From positions 97,988 through 161,987 of the forward strand of contig NZ_JAAIYP010000045.1 in the NCBI RefSeq assembly GCF_011022235.1: 64,000 nt of DNA. The letters are read 5' to 3'. This stretch comes from Magnetospirillum aberrantis SpK (GTDB lineage: Bacteria; Pseudomonadota; Alphaproteobacteria; Rhodospirillales; Magnetospirillaceae). Under the pieces are notes generated by a model that did no database searches, was not told the origin of the DNA, and was given only the letters and a program-made list of their open reading frames with translations. Positions 1 through 12,061 of the stretch are shown here, one piece after another (the stretch's first letter is position 1; every line of letters starts with the position of its first letter). Made by a program: the position numbers and the translations under genes.

Positions 1-645
1 CACGCGGCCATCGACATCGATCAACGCCGCCGCAGCCACCAGAAGCGTCGGCCGGGCGGCGTGGGCCCTGCCCCAATCCTCGGCATCCAGGGTGTAGACC
101 GGCATCACCACCGACTGGCCGCGCGCCGGCTGGCCGATGCGCTGATGCTTGGCCAGAACCATGCCCAGCTTGTCCATCACCGCGCGCGAGGCGGAATTGT
201 CGGGATGGGCGGCGGCCCAGGCCGAAGGATAGCCCAAATCGTCGAACAGGTGGCGTACCAGCCGCCGCGCCGCCTCGGTGGCGTAGCCCTGACCCCAGTA
301 TTCACGGCCGACCCACCAGCCCAATTCCGGGGTGCCGTCGGTTTCCAGGCCAAAGCCGATGACACCGATGACCACGCCATCCAGGCTGCGTTCCATGGCC
401 AGCGCCATGCCCTTGCGGATCTGACGCTTGACCTCCATGGCGGCGACGAAGGTTTCGCCGTCGGCCAAGGTATAAGGATGAGGGATGGCGGCGGTGTGCT
501 TCACCACCTCCCAATCATCCAGCAATTCGGCCAGTCGCGGCGCGTCGTCCGCCCGCAAGGGGCGCAGCTTGAGGCGTGCGCTCAGCAACGGCTGGCCGCG
601 CCATACCGATCCCGCCGACCAACAGCCCTGTTCTTCGTCGGACAT
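1..645 (-). CDS. GNAT acetyltransferase fused to a Nudix (MutT-like) domain, 3' end beyond the window
   Basis: The reading frame is open from an ATG at 645 to the window edge, giving 215 residues without a stop. Residues about 20-180 read as a RimJ-type GNAT fold: a LRPLRADDAPRLAELL start, the acetyl-CoA loop region EYWGQGYATEAARR, and HPDNSASRAVMDKLGM. After residue 195 the frame runs into LLVAAAALIDVDGRV, the usual first strand of a MutT-type Nudix domain, whose catalytic box would lie outside the window. Fused GNAT/Nudix proteins are known in Rhodospirillales. The start lies 7 bases after the argJ stop, so the two are probably co-transcribed. The Nudix half is inferred from only about 15 residues. 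Confidence 0.75.
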   Translation of the reverse strand, partial: MSDEEQGCWSAGSVWRGQPLLSARLKLRPLRADDAPRLAELLDDWEVVKHTAAIPHPYTLADGETFVAAMEVKRQIRKGMALAMERSLDGVVIGVIGFGLETDGTPELGWWVGREYWGQGYATEAARRLVRHLFDDLGYPSAWAAAHPDNSASRAVMDKLGMVLAKHQRIGQPARGQSVVMPVYTLDAEDWGRAHAARPTLLVAAAALIDVDGRV

Positions 646-652
646 GGCCGGA

Positions 653-1882
653 TCAGGTACGGTACGAGCCGTTGATGTCGATATAGGCGTGGGTCAGGTC
701 GCAGGTCCACACCGTGGCCTTGCCCTTGCCGATGCCGACATCGGTTTCGATGACGATGTTCTGGCCCTTCATGTGGGCGGTCACCGGGGTCTCGTCGTAG
801 CCTTCGACCACCTGACCGTTCCTGGCCACCTCGACCCCGCCGATCTTGATGCACAGCCTGTCACGGTCGGCCTTTTCGCCGGCCTTGCCGACGGCCATGA
901 CCACGCGGCCCCAATTGGCGTCCTCGCCGGCGATGGCGGTCTTGACCAGGGGCGAGTTGGCGATGGCCAGGGCGATGGTCTTGGCCGCCTTGTTGCCGGC
1001 GGCGCCGGTGACGGTGATCTCGACGAACTTGCTCGCCCCCTCGCCGTCCTTGACCACCTGATGGGCCAGGTCCAGAAGCACCTCGAACAGCTTCTTCCTG
1101 AAATCGGCCAGACGCTTGTCCTTGGCGTCGGTCACCCTGGCGTTGCCGGCCTTGCCGGTGGCGAACAGCAACAGCGTGTCGGAGGTCGAGGTGTCGCTGT
1201 CCACGGTGATGGCGTTGAACGAGCGGTCGGTACCCTTCTTCAAGAGCTCCTGAAGCACGTCGTGCGGCAAGTCGGCGTCGGTGAAGACGAAGGACAGCAT
1301 GGTCGCCATGTCGGGCGCGATCATGCCCGCGCCCTTGGCGATGCCGTTGATGGTGACGGTGACGCCGTCGATCGTCGCGGTGCGGGTGCTGCCCTTGGGG
1401 AAGGTGTCGGTGGTCATGATGGCGGCGGCGGCGTCGGCCCAGGAATCGGCCGACAGCTTGGCCCGCGCGTCGGCCAGGGCGGCGGTGATCTTTTCATCGG
1501 GCAGCGGCACGCCGATGGTGCCGGTCGAGGCGATGTAGACCTCGGTCTTCTTGCAATCGAACAATTCGGCGGTCTTGGCCGCCGTGCGCTCGACCGAGGC
1601 GACGCCCAGGGCGCCGGTGAAGGCGTTGGCGTTGCCCGAGTTGACCACCAGAACCCGGCCCTTGCCCTTGGCGCTGGCCGTCTTGCACCAATCGACCGGG
1701 GCCGAACAGGTCAAGGATTTGGTGTAGACCCCGGCGACACTGGTCCCGGCGTCAACCTCGACCAACAACAGGTCGGTCCGTCCCTGATAGCGGATGCCGC
1801 AGGCGTGGCTGGCCAGACGGACACCGGCCAAAGGCGGCATGGTCGGAAAAGCAGCGGGAGCGAGCGGCGAAAGCGCGGTCAT
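653..1882 (-). CDS. argJ: Bifunctional glutamate N-acetyltransferase/amino-acid acetyltransferase ArgJ
   Basis: The 409-residue protein matches the ArgJ family along its length. ArgJ moves the acetyl group from N-acetylornithine to glutamate in the cyclic arginine pathway, and some members also use acetyl-CoA. The self-cleavage site is visible as KGAGMIAPDMATML with the nucleophilic Thr at about residue 194, which would split the chain into alpha and beta subunits. NSGNANAFTG (residues 81-90) and STGTIGVPLP are further family signatures, and the C-terminal GSYRT is typical. It sits between the parvulin gene upstream and the GNAT-Nudix gene 7 bases downstream. The protein would be cytoplasmic. 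Nothing looks broken. Confidence 0.95.
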   Translation of the reverse strand: MTALSPLAPAAFPTMPPLAGVRLASHACGIRYQGRTDLLLVEVDAGTSVAGVYTKSLTCSAPVDWCKTASAKGKGRVLVVNSGNANAFTGALGVASVERTAAKTAELFDCKKTEVYIASTGTIGVPLPDEKITAALADARAKLSADSWADAAAAIMTTDTFPKGSTRTATIDGVTVTINGIAKGAGMIAPDMATMLSFVFTDADLPHDVLQELLKKGTDRSFNAITVDSDTSTSDTLLLFATGKAGNARVTDAKDKRLADFRKKLFEVLLDLAHQVVKDGEGASKFVEITVTGAAGNKAAKTIALAIANSPLVKTAIAGEDANWGRVVMAVGKAGEKADRDRLCIKIGGVEVARNGQVVEGYDETPVTAHMKGQNIVIETDVGIGKGKATVWTCDLTHAYIDINGSYRT

Positions 1883-1983
1883 GGGAGCGGCGTCCTTGAG
1901 ACAATGACACGAATGACGGATGGATTAGCACGGATGGCGGCGCGGCGCGCCGTCCATCCATGCTTTCCCGGATAAAAGTTCTG

Positions 1984-2820
1984 TTACTTGGCGTCGGGCA
2001 GCGGCTTGCCCTCGGGGTCGAAGCGCTTGACCTTGGCCTTGGCCCGCATGTCCGAGATCAGCGCCTCGGCGGTGTCCTCGGCCAGCTTCTCGCGCAGCAC
2101 CGGCTGGGCCTGTTCGAAGCTGGGCGGGCTGCTCATGCGGCGGTCCTCGACCTTGATCACATGCCAGCCGAACTGGCTTTTCACCGGGGTCGTGGACAAT
2201 TCGCCGTTCTTCATGGCGAAGGCGGCTTCCGAGAACTGGGGCACCATTTCGTCCTTGGTGAAGTAACCCAGGTCGCCGCCATTCTGACGGGCCGACGGGT
2301 CCTTGGACTTGGCCTTGGCGGTCTCGGTGAAGTCGGCACCCTTTTGCAGGTCGCTGATCACCACCTTGGCCGCTTCTTCGCTCTCGGTCAGGATGTGGCG
2401 GGCGCGCACTTCCTCGGCCGGCTTGAACTCGGCCAGGAACTTGTCATAGCCCTGCTTGACCGCCTCGTCGGTGACCGCGGCCTTGAGCTTCTTGCCCATC
2501 CACGCCTTCACCACCAGCTGCTGCTCGATGTCCTTGAGCGCCTGCTTGACCTCGGGGTCCTTGTCGATACCTTCCTTCTTGCCCTGGTCGAAGGCCAGAC
2601 GGTTGTTGATCATGCTGTCGAGAAGCGCTTCGTACGGCACTTGCGCGGCCATCTGCGGCGGCAGGGTCCGGCGGTAGGAGGCGAGCGCCGAGGCATGGAT
2701 CTCGCTGCCGTTGACCACGGCGACCACCGGGTCCTTGTCCGCGGCCCAAGCGGACGGAGCAGCCAAAAGGACGCCAAAACCGGCGGCGAGGAAGGCGCAG
2801 CGGGCGGAAAGGATCTTCAT
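1984..2820 (-). CDS. Periplasmic parvulin-type peptidyl-prolyl isomerase (SurA/PrsA-like)
   Basis: From the ATG at 2820 the protein has 278 residues and begins with a clear signal peptide (MKILSARCAFLAAGFGVLLA, cleavage after APSAWA). The frame is open further upstream, but those codons precede the signal sequence and are unlikely to be translated. A SurA-N-like helical part is followed by the parvulin domain at about residues 130-225, with RARHILTESEEAA, GGDLGYF and FGWHVIKV. Such proteins isomerise prolyl bonds and chaperone outer-membrane proteins in the periplasm. It lies 100 bases downstream of argJ in the same direction and is divergent from the kinase at 3007. Confidence 0.9.
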   Translation of the reverse strand: MKILSARCAFLAAGFGVLLAAPSAWAADKDPVVAVVNGSEIHASALASYRRTLPPQMAAQVPYEALLDSMINNRLAFDQGKKEGIDKDPEVKQALKDIEQQLVVKAWMGKKLKAAVTDEAVKQGYDKFLAEFKPAEEVRARHILTESEEAAKVVISDLQKGADFTETAKAKSKDPSARQNGGDLGYFTKDEMVPQFSEAAFAMKNGELSTTPVKSQFGWHVIKVEDRRMSSPPSFEQAQPVLREKLAEDTAEALISDMRAKAKVKRFDPEGKPLPDAK

Positions 2821-3006
2821 CGGTCGAATGTTCCTTGCAAGAAAGAGGACGGTCGCCGGAGCGCAGGCTTCCACACCTCGATACGGCGGTTGAAGCACAA
2901 CCCGAGGACCAGCACAAGAGCGGCCTCGGCTGTCCCCCTTAAGGCGGGGTGCCATCATTCCCACAAACGATGCTAAACTGAAGCGCCTTTCGTCGGGAGG
3001 GAGGGG

Positions 3007-4293
3007 ATGGGCGCCATAATTTCAACCAGAAGTGCGTATTTCGCCCTGGCATTGGCGGCAATCTACGCCATTTTCGGGACGATCTGGATCGCGGTGTCCG
3101 ATCTGGTGGTGGCGATGCTGGTCCATGACCCGATCACCCTGACGACCGTCCAGACCTGGAAGGGCTGGTTCTTCGTCGGGATCAGCGCGCTTTTGATCTA
3201 TGGCGTGGGCGTCCAATTGCTGCGGGCCATCGAGCATTCCGAGAACCGCTACCGCATGCTGTTCGCCGACAGTCCCGAGGCGCTGGCGCTTTATGATCCC
3301 GAAAGCCTGTGTCTGGTCGAGATCAACGACGCCGCCGGACGACTGTTCGGTTATGACCCGGCCGAGGCCCGCGGGCTTTCCTTCACCGACCTCATGCCCC
3401 AAGAGACGCGGGTGACCTTCGAGGCCAGCCTGCCGCGTCTGATCGACGGCGAGCGCGGCGGAGTGTGGCGCATGCGCTGCAAGGACGGGCGTCCGCTGGA
3501 CGTCGCCACCTATGGCCGGATGGTTCTGGTGGGAGGGCGCTATCTGCGGCTGGTGCAGATCGTCGACGTCACCGCCAAACTGAAGGCCGAGCGCGAGCTG
3601 ATGCGCAGCCTCGAGGAAGTGGCGGCGGCCAACGAGCGCATGCGCGAACTCAGTCACGCCCTGTCCCATGACCTTCAGGAGCCGTTGCGTCAGGTCGGCA
3701 GTTTCGTGCAATTGCTGGCCAAACGTTATGACAGCCAACTGGATGCCGAGGGGCGGCAGTTCATCGCCTACACGGTCGAAGGCATCGCCCGCCTCAAGGC
3801 CTTGATCGGCGACGCCGAACGCTTCGCCCTGACCTCGGGATTCGTGCCCATGCGGGTGTCGCTGGGCCGTCTGGTGGCCGACACGGTCGAGGGATTGCGA
3901 ACGGTCATCGAATCCTGCGACGCCGAAATCGTCGCGCGGGACCTGCCGTGGCTCGACGCCGATCCCGGCAAGCTGGCGGTGGTGTTGCACGCGCTTTTGG
4001 GCAACGCCTTGAAATTCCGCCGGCCCGGCGTGCCGCCCAAGATCACGGTCGAGGCGCGGCAGATCGACAAGGGATGGCAAGTACGGGTGGTGGACAACGG
4101 CATCGGCATCGAAGCGGAATTCCGCGAAGCGGTTTTTTCGTTGTTTTCCCGCCTTCACACCCGCGACCGCATCCCCGGCAACGGCACCGGCCTGGCGCTG
4201 GCCCGCAAGCTGGTCGAAGCCCATGGCGGCCGTATCTGGATCGAGGACGGCAACGACGGCGGCGTCGCGGTGTGCTTCACCCTGCCGGCCTGA
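3007..4293 (+). CDS. Membrane sensor histidine kinase with one PAS domain
   Basis: The protein has 428 residues. Two membrane helices (about 10-32 and 52-74) are followed by a PAS domain (about 80-190), a short coiled linker and a kinase core. The phospho-accepting His is about residue 221 in LSHDLQEPLRQV, an H-box of the phytochrome-like type. The ATPase part shows LLGNALKF (N box), VDNGIGIE (G1) and GTGLALARKL (G2). A very purine-rich ribosome site (GGGAGGGAGGGG) directly precedes the ATG. No response regulator lies beside it, so its partner is unknown. The short loop between the helices argues against a large periplasmic sensor, and the PAS domain is the likely input. Confidence 0.9.
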   Translation: MGAIISTRSAYFALALAAIYAIFGTIWIAVSDLVVAMLVHDPITLTTVQTWKGWFFVGISALLIYGVGVQLLRAIEHSENRYRMLFADSPEALALYDPESLCLVEINDAAGRLFGYDPAEARGLSFTDLMPQETRVTFEASLPRLIDGERGGVWRMRCKDGRPLDVATYGRMVLVGGRYLRLVQIVDVTAKLKAERELMRSLEEVAAANERMRELSHALSHDLQEPLRQVGSFVQLLAKRYDSQLDAEGRQFIAYTVEGIARLKALIGDAERFALTSGFVPMRVSLGRLVADTVEGLRTVIESCDAEIVARDLPWLDADPGKLAVVLHALLGNALKFRRPGVPPKITVEARQIDKGWQVRVVDNGIGIEAEFREAVFSLFSRLHTRDRIPGNGTGLALARKLVEAHGGRIWIEDGNDGGVAVCFTLPA

Positions 4294-4419
4294 GGCGGGG
4301 GGATAAGGCAAAGTTGGCCGCCCGTCATTGACAGAACCCCCCATGGGCTCTATCTGTTGCCGGTCGAAAAAGGCCCCCGCGCCCCGCGGCCAACCACAGA
4401 ATTCCCGAGGTCTCAACGC

Positions 4420-7116
<2,697 letters not shown>

Positions 7117-7146
7117 GCGACGGCCTGGACAGGCTTTGTTTAACGC

Positions 7147-7178
7147 CGGGCGGCCCCCATGGGCCGCCCGTTTCGTTT
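7147..7178 (+). terminator. Rho-independent terminator of secA
   Basis: A perfect 10-base inverted repeat (CGGGCGGCCC, loop CCAT, GGGCCGCCCG) at 7147-7170 is followed by the T-rich stretch TTTCGTTT. It lies 30 bases after the secA stop codon. Confidence 0.85.
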
Positions 7179-7276
7179 GCATCGCGTGTTGTCCGTTTGT
7201 GACGGTTGCAAGAAGTTACATTTCGACGGAAGAAAAACCCCATCTTCAATGATAAGCATTTGCATGGGGGAGGGCA

Positions 7277-8380
7277 GTGTCACGTCTTGGGGTAGACGCA
7301 GTGACAACACGCAGCCCGTTCGAGCAGAATTCACCGAAACCCACGCAACAGATCGCCGACGCCCTGAAGGGTGAGTTGGTGAGCGTGTTCCAGGCCGAGA
7401 TCGAGCCTTTGCGCGGGGTGACGACCGAGGTGGCCTACGAGGCCGCCATGAACGATCCCACCATTTTGCACGATTGCTTCCGCCTGTTCCGTTCCCGGCC
7501 CGAACTGTTCTCTGGCCATGTGGTCGATGCGTCCCGTCAACCGGTGGTGCGCGACGACGCGACACTGTCATGCGGCCGTACCTTGGGCGAGGCGGTGACG
7601 CTGATCGTCCAGGCGTCGGCGCGACGTTATTTCCGCCGCAAGCTGGGCGCGACCAAACGGGTCAAGCTGGTGCCCAAGCACCGCCCCGGACTGTTGGCCC
7701 GCATGTCCCGCGCCTTGGGTCTCAGCGCGCCGCCGCCGCCGACCTTTCGCAAGGTGGTGGGGGCTGGCGACCGGCTGTTCGGGATGATCCGCGAACATCT
7801 GCGGTTCGATTGGCAAGCCGGTCTTATCCCCCATTACGCCCCTCTGGCGCCCGAGATGGTGGCACAACTGGGCCCTCGTCTTCTCGACATCCGCGAACCC
7901 AGCGAACTCAGGGCGCTGGCCAGCCGCGAGGAACGGGCCGGTCTGGCCGAGGGGCGCCCCCCCTTGTTGTTGGACAAAGCGCAGAGGCTGATCAAGCCCA
8001 GCGGCGACACGCTGGATTCGGACCTGTTGTACAAGGTGTGCAGCCAGATGGATCTGGCGCGGCTGTTCCCGGATCGCGACGCCGGCAAGCTGCGCCGTGC
8101 CATCGCCCAAGTGGCCGGCACCGCGCCCGAGGCGTTGGCTCATATCATGCCGGTGCTGGGGGGCGACTTGCGGCTGTTCGTCAGCTTCTTCTTCGTCGCC
8201 TACGTCACCTTGGGCGAAGACGAATACCGTTCGGTGTTCGGGATTGGCGGAGCCACTCAATGGATGGTCAAGCGTTATGCCGACCGTCTTGCGCAATTGG
8301 GCGGTCTGCCGCCGCCGGCATTCGAGGACATTCGCGCCGTGTTCGGCGAGATCCTGGCTCCGAAAACGAACAACACCTGA
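7277..8380 (+). CDS. Conserved hypothetical protein, 367 residues
   Basis: I do not recognise this family. The chosen GTG start has GGGGGAGGGCA just upstream. The protein is soluble-looking, with no signal peptide, and mixes charged helices with a proline run (SAPPPPTF, about residue 150). There is one hydrophobic patch near residues 300-315 (LRLFVSFFFVAYVTLGEDEY). Arg/Lys-rich stretches (ARRYFRRKLGATKRVKL) could contact nucleic acid or membrane. Codon use and GC match the neighbours. It follows secA after a terminator, so it has its own promoter, and it precedes a GMC oxidoreductase. No function is claimed. Confidence 0.7.
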   Translation: MSRLGVDAVTTRSPFEQNSPKPTQQIADALKGELVSVFQAEIEPLRGVTTEVAYEAAMNDPTILHDCFRLFRSRPELFSGHVVDASRQPVVRDDATLSCGRTLGEAVTLIVQASARRYFRRKLGATKRVKLVPKHRPGLLARMSRALGLSAPPPPTFRKVVGAGDRLFGMIREHLRFDWQAGLIPHYAPLAPEMVAQLGPRLLDIREPSELRALASREERAGLAEGRPPLLLDKAQRLIKPSGDTLDSDLLYKVCSQMDLARLFPDRDAGKLRRAIAQVAGTAPEALAHIMPVLGGDLRLFVSFFFVAYVTLGEDEYRSVFGIGGATQWMVKRYADRLAQLGGLPPPAFEDIRAVFGEILAPKTNNT

Positions 8381-8421
8381 AGATGAATATTTTGTGGCAA
8401 CGCAACATGCGAGTGGTACAC

Positions 8422-8437
8422 TTCACAAACCTGTGAA
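8422..8437. promoter_or_regulatory. Palindromic operator-like site upstream of the GMC oxidoreductase
   Basis: The perfect inverted repeat TTCACA-AACC-TGTGAA ends 15 bases before the start codon of the next gene. It sits where a repressor or Crp/Fnr-type regulator could bind. The regulator is unknown. Confidence 0.35.
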
Positions 8438-8452
8438 CTTGACCATTTTGCG

Positions 8453-10051
8453 ATGCTTGCCGACCTTCGTTCCCTTGATTCGAACCAGACCTTTGACACG
8501 CCCATTTGCATCATCGGTGCCGGAATTGCCGGCCTGACCCTGGCCCGGAGATTGCTGGCGCTGGGCTGGTCGGTCCTTTTGGTGGAAAGCGGCGGCACGG
8601 ATTTCGAAACGCGGGTTCAGAACCTGTCGGCGGGCGGGGAAATCGGGCATCCCTATTACGACCTCGATTCCGTCAGCCTGCGCATGCTGGGGGGCACCAC
8701 CGCCATCTGGGGCGGCCGCTGCGCTGAACTGGACCCGGTCGATTTCGAGACGCGGGCCTGGGTGCCGCACAGCGGATGGCCGTTCGGTCTTGCGGAATTG
8801 CGTCCCTATTACGATCAGGCGCTGAAGATTTTCCAGGTCCCCGCCCCCGCGGCCGACCGCCGGTCGATGGCGGATTGCTTGCCGTTGTTGCAGTCCCTGG
8901 ACCGGGATGATCTGGCGGTCGGGTTCTGGAGCTTCGACGACGTGGCCGACCGCTTCGCCGCCCCCAGGATCGGCGACGTGTTGGACCATCCCCGCTGCCG
9001 TGTCCTGACTCACGCCACGGTGACCGCCCTGCATCTTGATCCCGGAGCAAGCTTCGTTTCCTCGGCCACGATCCGCGACGTATCGGGAAAATGCGCCACG
9101 GTGACCGCACGCCATTTCGTGCTGGCCTTGGGCGGCATCGAAAACCCGCGCCTGTTGCTGGCGTCGTGCGACGTCGCGGCGGCGGGTATCGGCAATGATC
9201 GCGATCTGGTGGGCCGGTTCTTCATGGAACACCCCCACGCGCGCGGCGGCCGGGTCAGCGGACCGGGCATCTGGGAATTGTTGCGCACGTTCGGCCGCCG
9301 CCACCGGACCGGAACCGCGTCGCATGCCGCCCTGTTGCGCCTGTCCGAGACGGCACAGGAACGTACCCGATCCCTCAACAGCGCCATCACCCTGGGCTTG
9401 CGTCAGCCCGAGGCTGCGCGCCAGGCGTTGATCGCGCGCTCTTACGCCGCGCTCAAGCACAATCTCGACGCCACCTCGACCAACCGCCGGCTTTGGCGGA
9501 TGACCAAGCGCGGCCTGCGGTGGCTGAACGAGGCGACCCATCCCTTGCGCCCGTGGCTGGCGATCAAAAGCGGACAGGCGGAAGTGGCGGTCATCGTCCG
9601 CGCCGAACAGGCACCCAATCCCGACAGCCGGGTGACGTTGGCCGACGAACGCGACGCGTTGGGGATGCCCCGCACCCTGCTCGACTGGAACTTCACCGCG
9701 CTCGACAAGCACAGCGTCCGTTCCCTGGTCGAAGCCTTGGGCACCGCGTTGACGCGCGACAATCTTGGCGAACTCGGCCCGGCCGATTGGCTGGACGAGA
9801 ACGGGCCTCTGTGGCACACCGACCCCAAGATCAGCGCCCACCCCATCGGCGGCTACCACCACATGGGAACCACCCGCATGGCCGACGATCCCGCCCATGG
9901 CGTGGTGGACCGGCACGGCCGGGTACACGGGGTCGCCAATCTGCACATCGCCGGCAGTTCGGTGTTTCCCACCGGCGGCTGGGCCAACCCCACCTTGACC
10001 ATCGCCGCCCTGGCCCTGCGCCTGGGCGACCGCTTCGGCCCCTTCGCCTAA
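8453..10051 (+). CDS. FAD-dependent GMC-family oxidoreductase
   Basis: The 532-residue protein starts with a dinucleotide-binding fold, CIIGAGIAGLTLARRL (residues 19-34), then VLLVESGG. It ends with the GMC C-terminal domain, seen as GGYHHMGTTRMADDP, GVANLHIAGSSVFPTGG and NPTLTIAALALRLGD. The catalytic His lies in the HHMGTTRM segment. Such enzymes oxidise alcohols, sugars or sugar acids using FAD, and the substrate cannot be told from sequence. There is no signal peptide. Its stop codon overlaps the stop of the convergent kinase at 10048 by four bases. A palindromic operator-like site precedes the start. Confidence 0.9.
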   Translation: MLADLRSLDSNQTFDTPICIIGAGIAGLTLARRLLALGWSVLLVESGGTDFETRVQNLSAGGEIGHPYYDLDSVSLRMLGGTTAIWGGRCAELDPVDFETRAWVPHSGWPFGLAELRPYYDQALKIFQVPAPAADRRSMADCLPLLQSLDRDDLAVGFWSFDDVADRFAAPRIGDVLDHPRCRVLTHATVTALHLDPGASFVSSATIRDVSGKCATVTARHFVLALGGIENPRLLLASCDVAAAGIGNDRDLVGRFFMEHPHARGGRVSGPGIWELLRTFGRRHRTGTASHAALLRLSETAQERTRSLNSAITLGLRQPEAARQALIARSYAALKHNLDATSTNRRLWRMTKRGLRWLNEATHPLRPWLAIKSGQAEVAVIVRAEQAPNPDSRVTLADERDALGMPRTLLDWNFTALDKHSVRSLVEALGTALTRDNLGELGPADWLDENGPLWHTDPKISAHPIGGYHHMGTTRMADDPAHGVVDRHGRVHGVANLHIAGSSVFPTGGWANPTLTIAALALRLGDRFGPFA

Positions 10052-11499
10052 TCCACCAGCGGCAAGGTCACGGTGAAGGTGCTGCCTTGGTCGAGGGCGG
10101 ATTCCACGCCGACCATGCCGCCGTGGTTTTCCGCCACCTTTTTGACGATGGCCAGACCGATGCCGGTCCCCTCGTACTTGCCGCCGCCGTGCAGGCGCTG
10201 AAAAATGCGGAAAATCCGGTCATGGTAGCAAGGGTCGATGCCGATACCGTTGTCGATCACCGCGACGGCGACCGTGCCGCCCTCTTGGCGTTCCGCCCGC
10301 ACCCTGACCCGTGCTGGACGCTCCGGGGAACGGTATTTCAGGGCGTTGCCGATCAGGTTCTGGAACATCCGGGCCAGTTGGCCGAAATCGCCATGGATGA
10401 CGAAACCATCATCCACCGCCACTTCGACGCTGTCTTCGGGAGCGAGGTTCAAGACTTCCAAACCGGCGGCGACAGCACGGGCCAAGACCACGTCGCTCAT
10501 CTCGACCTCGTGGCGGGTGACGCGGGAAAACGCCAGCAGGTCGAGAATCAACGAATCCATCCGCCGGGCGCCGTTGCTCACATAGGCCATGAACTCGCGT
10601 CCGTCGTCGTCGAACAATTCCGCGCACCGGCGTTCCAACAGGCCGATATAGCTGGAGATCTGACGCAACGGTTCGCGCAGGTCGTGTGACGCGACATAGG
10701 CGAATTGCTCCAGTTCCTCGTTGGAACGACGGATGGTCGCCAGATGCGCTTCGATCCGGGCCTTGGTTTCCACGTCCTCGGTGATGTCGCGGGAAAACAC
10801 CGCCAGCCACGGCGTCCCGTCCGGGTTGGGAACGGGTGTTATGGTGTTGAGCAGGTGACGTTGACCACGGATGTCGCGCAACACGATGGTTTCGCCGCTT
10901 CTTGCCGCCTGCGCGCAGGCGATGCGACGGCGGGCGGCCACCTCTGGCGGAAACAGGGCGAACAGGTCGTGGCCGATCAACTGCTCCACCGTATGGCCGA
11001 GGCGCTCGGCGAACACCTGGTTGCAGGCCAGCAAGGCGCCGTCGCCATCGATCAGCATGGTGGCGTCGCTGGTGGCGTTCAGCAGCGATTGCACCACTTC
11101 GCGGCGGTGCCGGGCCTCGGCCTCGGCGCGGCGACGGTCGGAAACGTCATGCACGGTGCCTTCGGTGCCGCCGCCTTCGCGTTCACTCAAACGGCGGGCG
11201 CTGACCGAAACCCACACGACGGCGCCGTCGCGCCGTCGAAGGGCCAGGTCGTGCCCCAGGATTCGGCCCCCCTGGCTATCCAGATGTTCCAGAAGCAAGA
11301 GGCGCTGATCGGAATCCACGTAGAAGTCGCGGACGTCGCGACCCAGCACCTCTTCGCGGGACCATCCCAACAAATCCTCGACCGACCGCGACACCAGGGT
11401 AATCCGTCCCTGGGCATCGGTGCGATAGAACACGTCGGTCATGTTGTCGAGGATTGACCGCAACTCGTCTTGCGGCTGGCGGTGATCGGGTGAACTCAT
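10048..11499 (-). CDS. Soluble PAS-PAS sensor histidine kinase
   Basis: From the ATG at 11499, which has AGGAAAG seven bases upstream, the protein has 483 residues and no membrane helix. PAS 1 (about 10-125) has DNMTDVFYRTDAQGRITLVS. PAS 2 (about 135-245) includes NATSDATMLIDGDGALLACN. The H-box at residue 272 is SHDLREPLRQISSYIGLLE, the same type as in the kinases at 3007 and 50235. The ATPase boxes are LIGNALKYRSP, IDNGIGID and GTGIGLAIVKKV. It probably senses a cytoplasmic redox or small-molecule signal. No response regulator is adjacent. Confidence 0.9.
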   Translation of the reverse strand: MSSPDHRQPQDELRSILDNMTDVFYRTDAQGRITLVSRSVEDLLGWSREEVLGRDVRDFYVDSDQRLLLLEHLDSQGGRILGHDLALRRRDGAVVWVSVSARRLSEREGGGTEGTVHDVSDRRRAEAEARHRREVVQSLLNATSDATMLIDGDGALLACNQVFAERLGHTVEQLIGHDLFALFPPEVAARRRIACAQAARSGETIVLRDIRGQRHLLNTITPVPNPDGTPWLAVFSRDITEDVETKARIEAHLATIRRSNEELEQFAYVASHDLREPLRQISSYIGLLERRCAELFDDDGREFMAYVSNGARRMDSLILDLLAFSRVTRHEVEMSDVVLARAVAAGLEVLNLAPEDSVEVAVDDGFVIHGDFGQLARMFQNLIGNALKYRSPERPARVRVRAERQEGGTVAVAVIDNGIGIDPCYHDRIFRIFQRLHGGGKYEGTGIGLAIVKKVAENHGGMVGVESALDQGSTFTVTLPLVD

Positions 11500-11566
11500 G
11501 CGGCTTTCCTTGCCACGCTCTTCCGACAACACTACCAATTTTCCCGACCGCTGGCGATTGGCCGCG

Positions 11567-12061
11567 TCAGCCGCCGAAAGAGCGGGCGATAGGCAGGAAC
11601 TCGGCCACCACCTGTTCGTAAAGCGCCCGTTTGAACGGCACGATGGTCGCGGGAACATCCTCAAGCCGCATCCACCGCCATTCGGCGAATTCCGGGTGTT
11701 CGGTGGCGATGTTTATGTCGGAATCGTCGCCCAGGAAGCGCAAGGCGAACCATTTCTGTTTTTGGCCGCGCCAGCGGCCCTGGTGCCAACGGTCGGCCAC
11801 TTCGGGCGGCAGATCGTAGGAGAACCAGCTTTGGCTTTCGCCGATCACCTCGGCCTTGGCGGTGCCGATTTCCTCTTCCATCTCGCGCAAGGCGGCGGTG
11901 GTCGGGTCCTCGCCGTCGTCGATGCCGCCTTGGGGGAACTGCCAGGCGTCCTGGTTGGTGTCGATCCGTCGCGCGGTGAACACCAGACCGTGGGCGTTGA
12001 ACAGCACCAGGCCGACATTGGGGCGGTAAGGGCGGTCGTGATAGGGGACGAGCTTGCTCAT
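11567..12061 (-). CDS. rppH: RNA 5'-pyrophosphohydrolase RppH
   Basis: From the ATG at 12061 the protein has 164 residues, the normal RppH size. The Nudix box is complete at about residues 45-67 (GGIDDGEDPTTAALREMEEE, then IGT). The YRPNVGLVLFN start and WRGQKQKWFALRF match RppH rather than a general MutT. RppH removes pyrophosphate from 5' triphosphate RNA ends and so starts mRNA decay. Its start overlaps the stop of the preceding deacetylase-like gene by four bases (ATGA), so translation is coupled. Confidence 0.93.
   Translation of the reverse strand: MSKLVPYHDRPYRPNVGLVLFNAHGLVFTARRIDTNQDAWQFPQGGIDDGEDPTTAALREMEEEIGTAKAEVIGESQSWFSYDLPPEVADRWHQGRWRGQKQKWFALRFLGDDSDINIATEHPEFAEWRWMRLEDVPATIVPFKRALYEQVVAEFLPIARSFGG

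Noticed and set aside
485..1975. A 496-codon open frame on the plus strand opposite argJ
   Set aside because: Gly/His/Asp-rich composition typical of the antisense frame of a GC-rich gene; argJ on the other strand has full family motifs.
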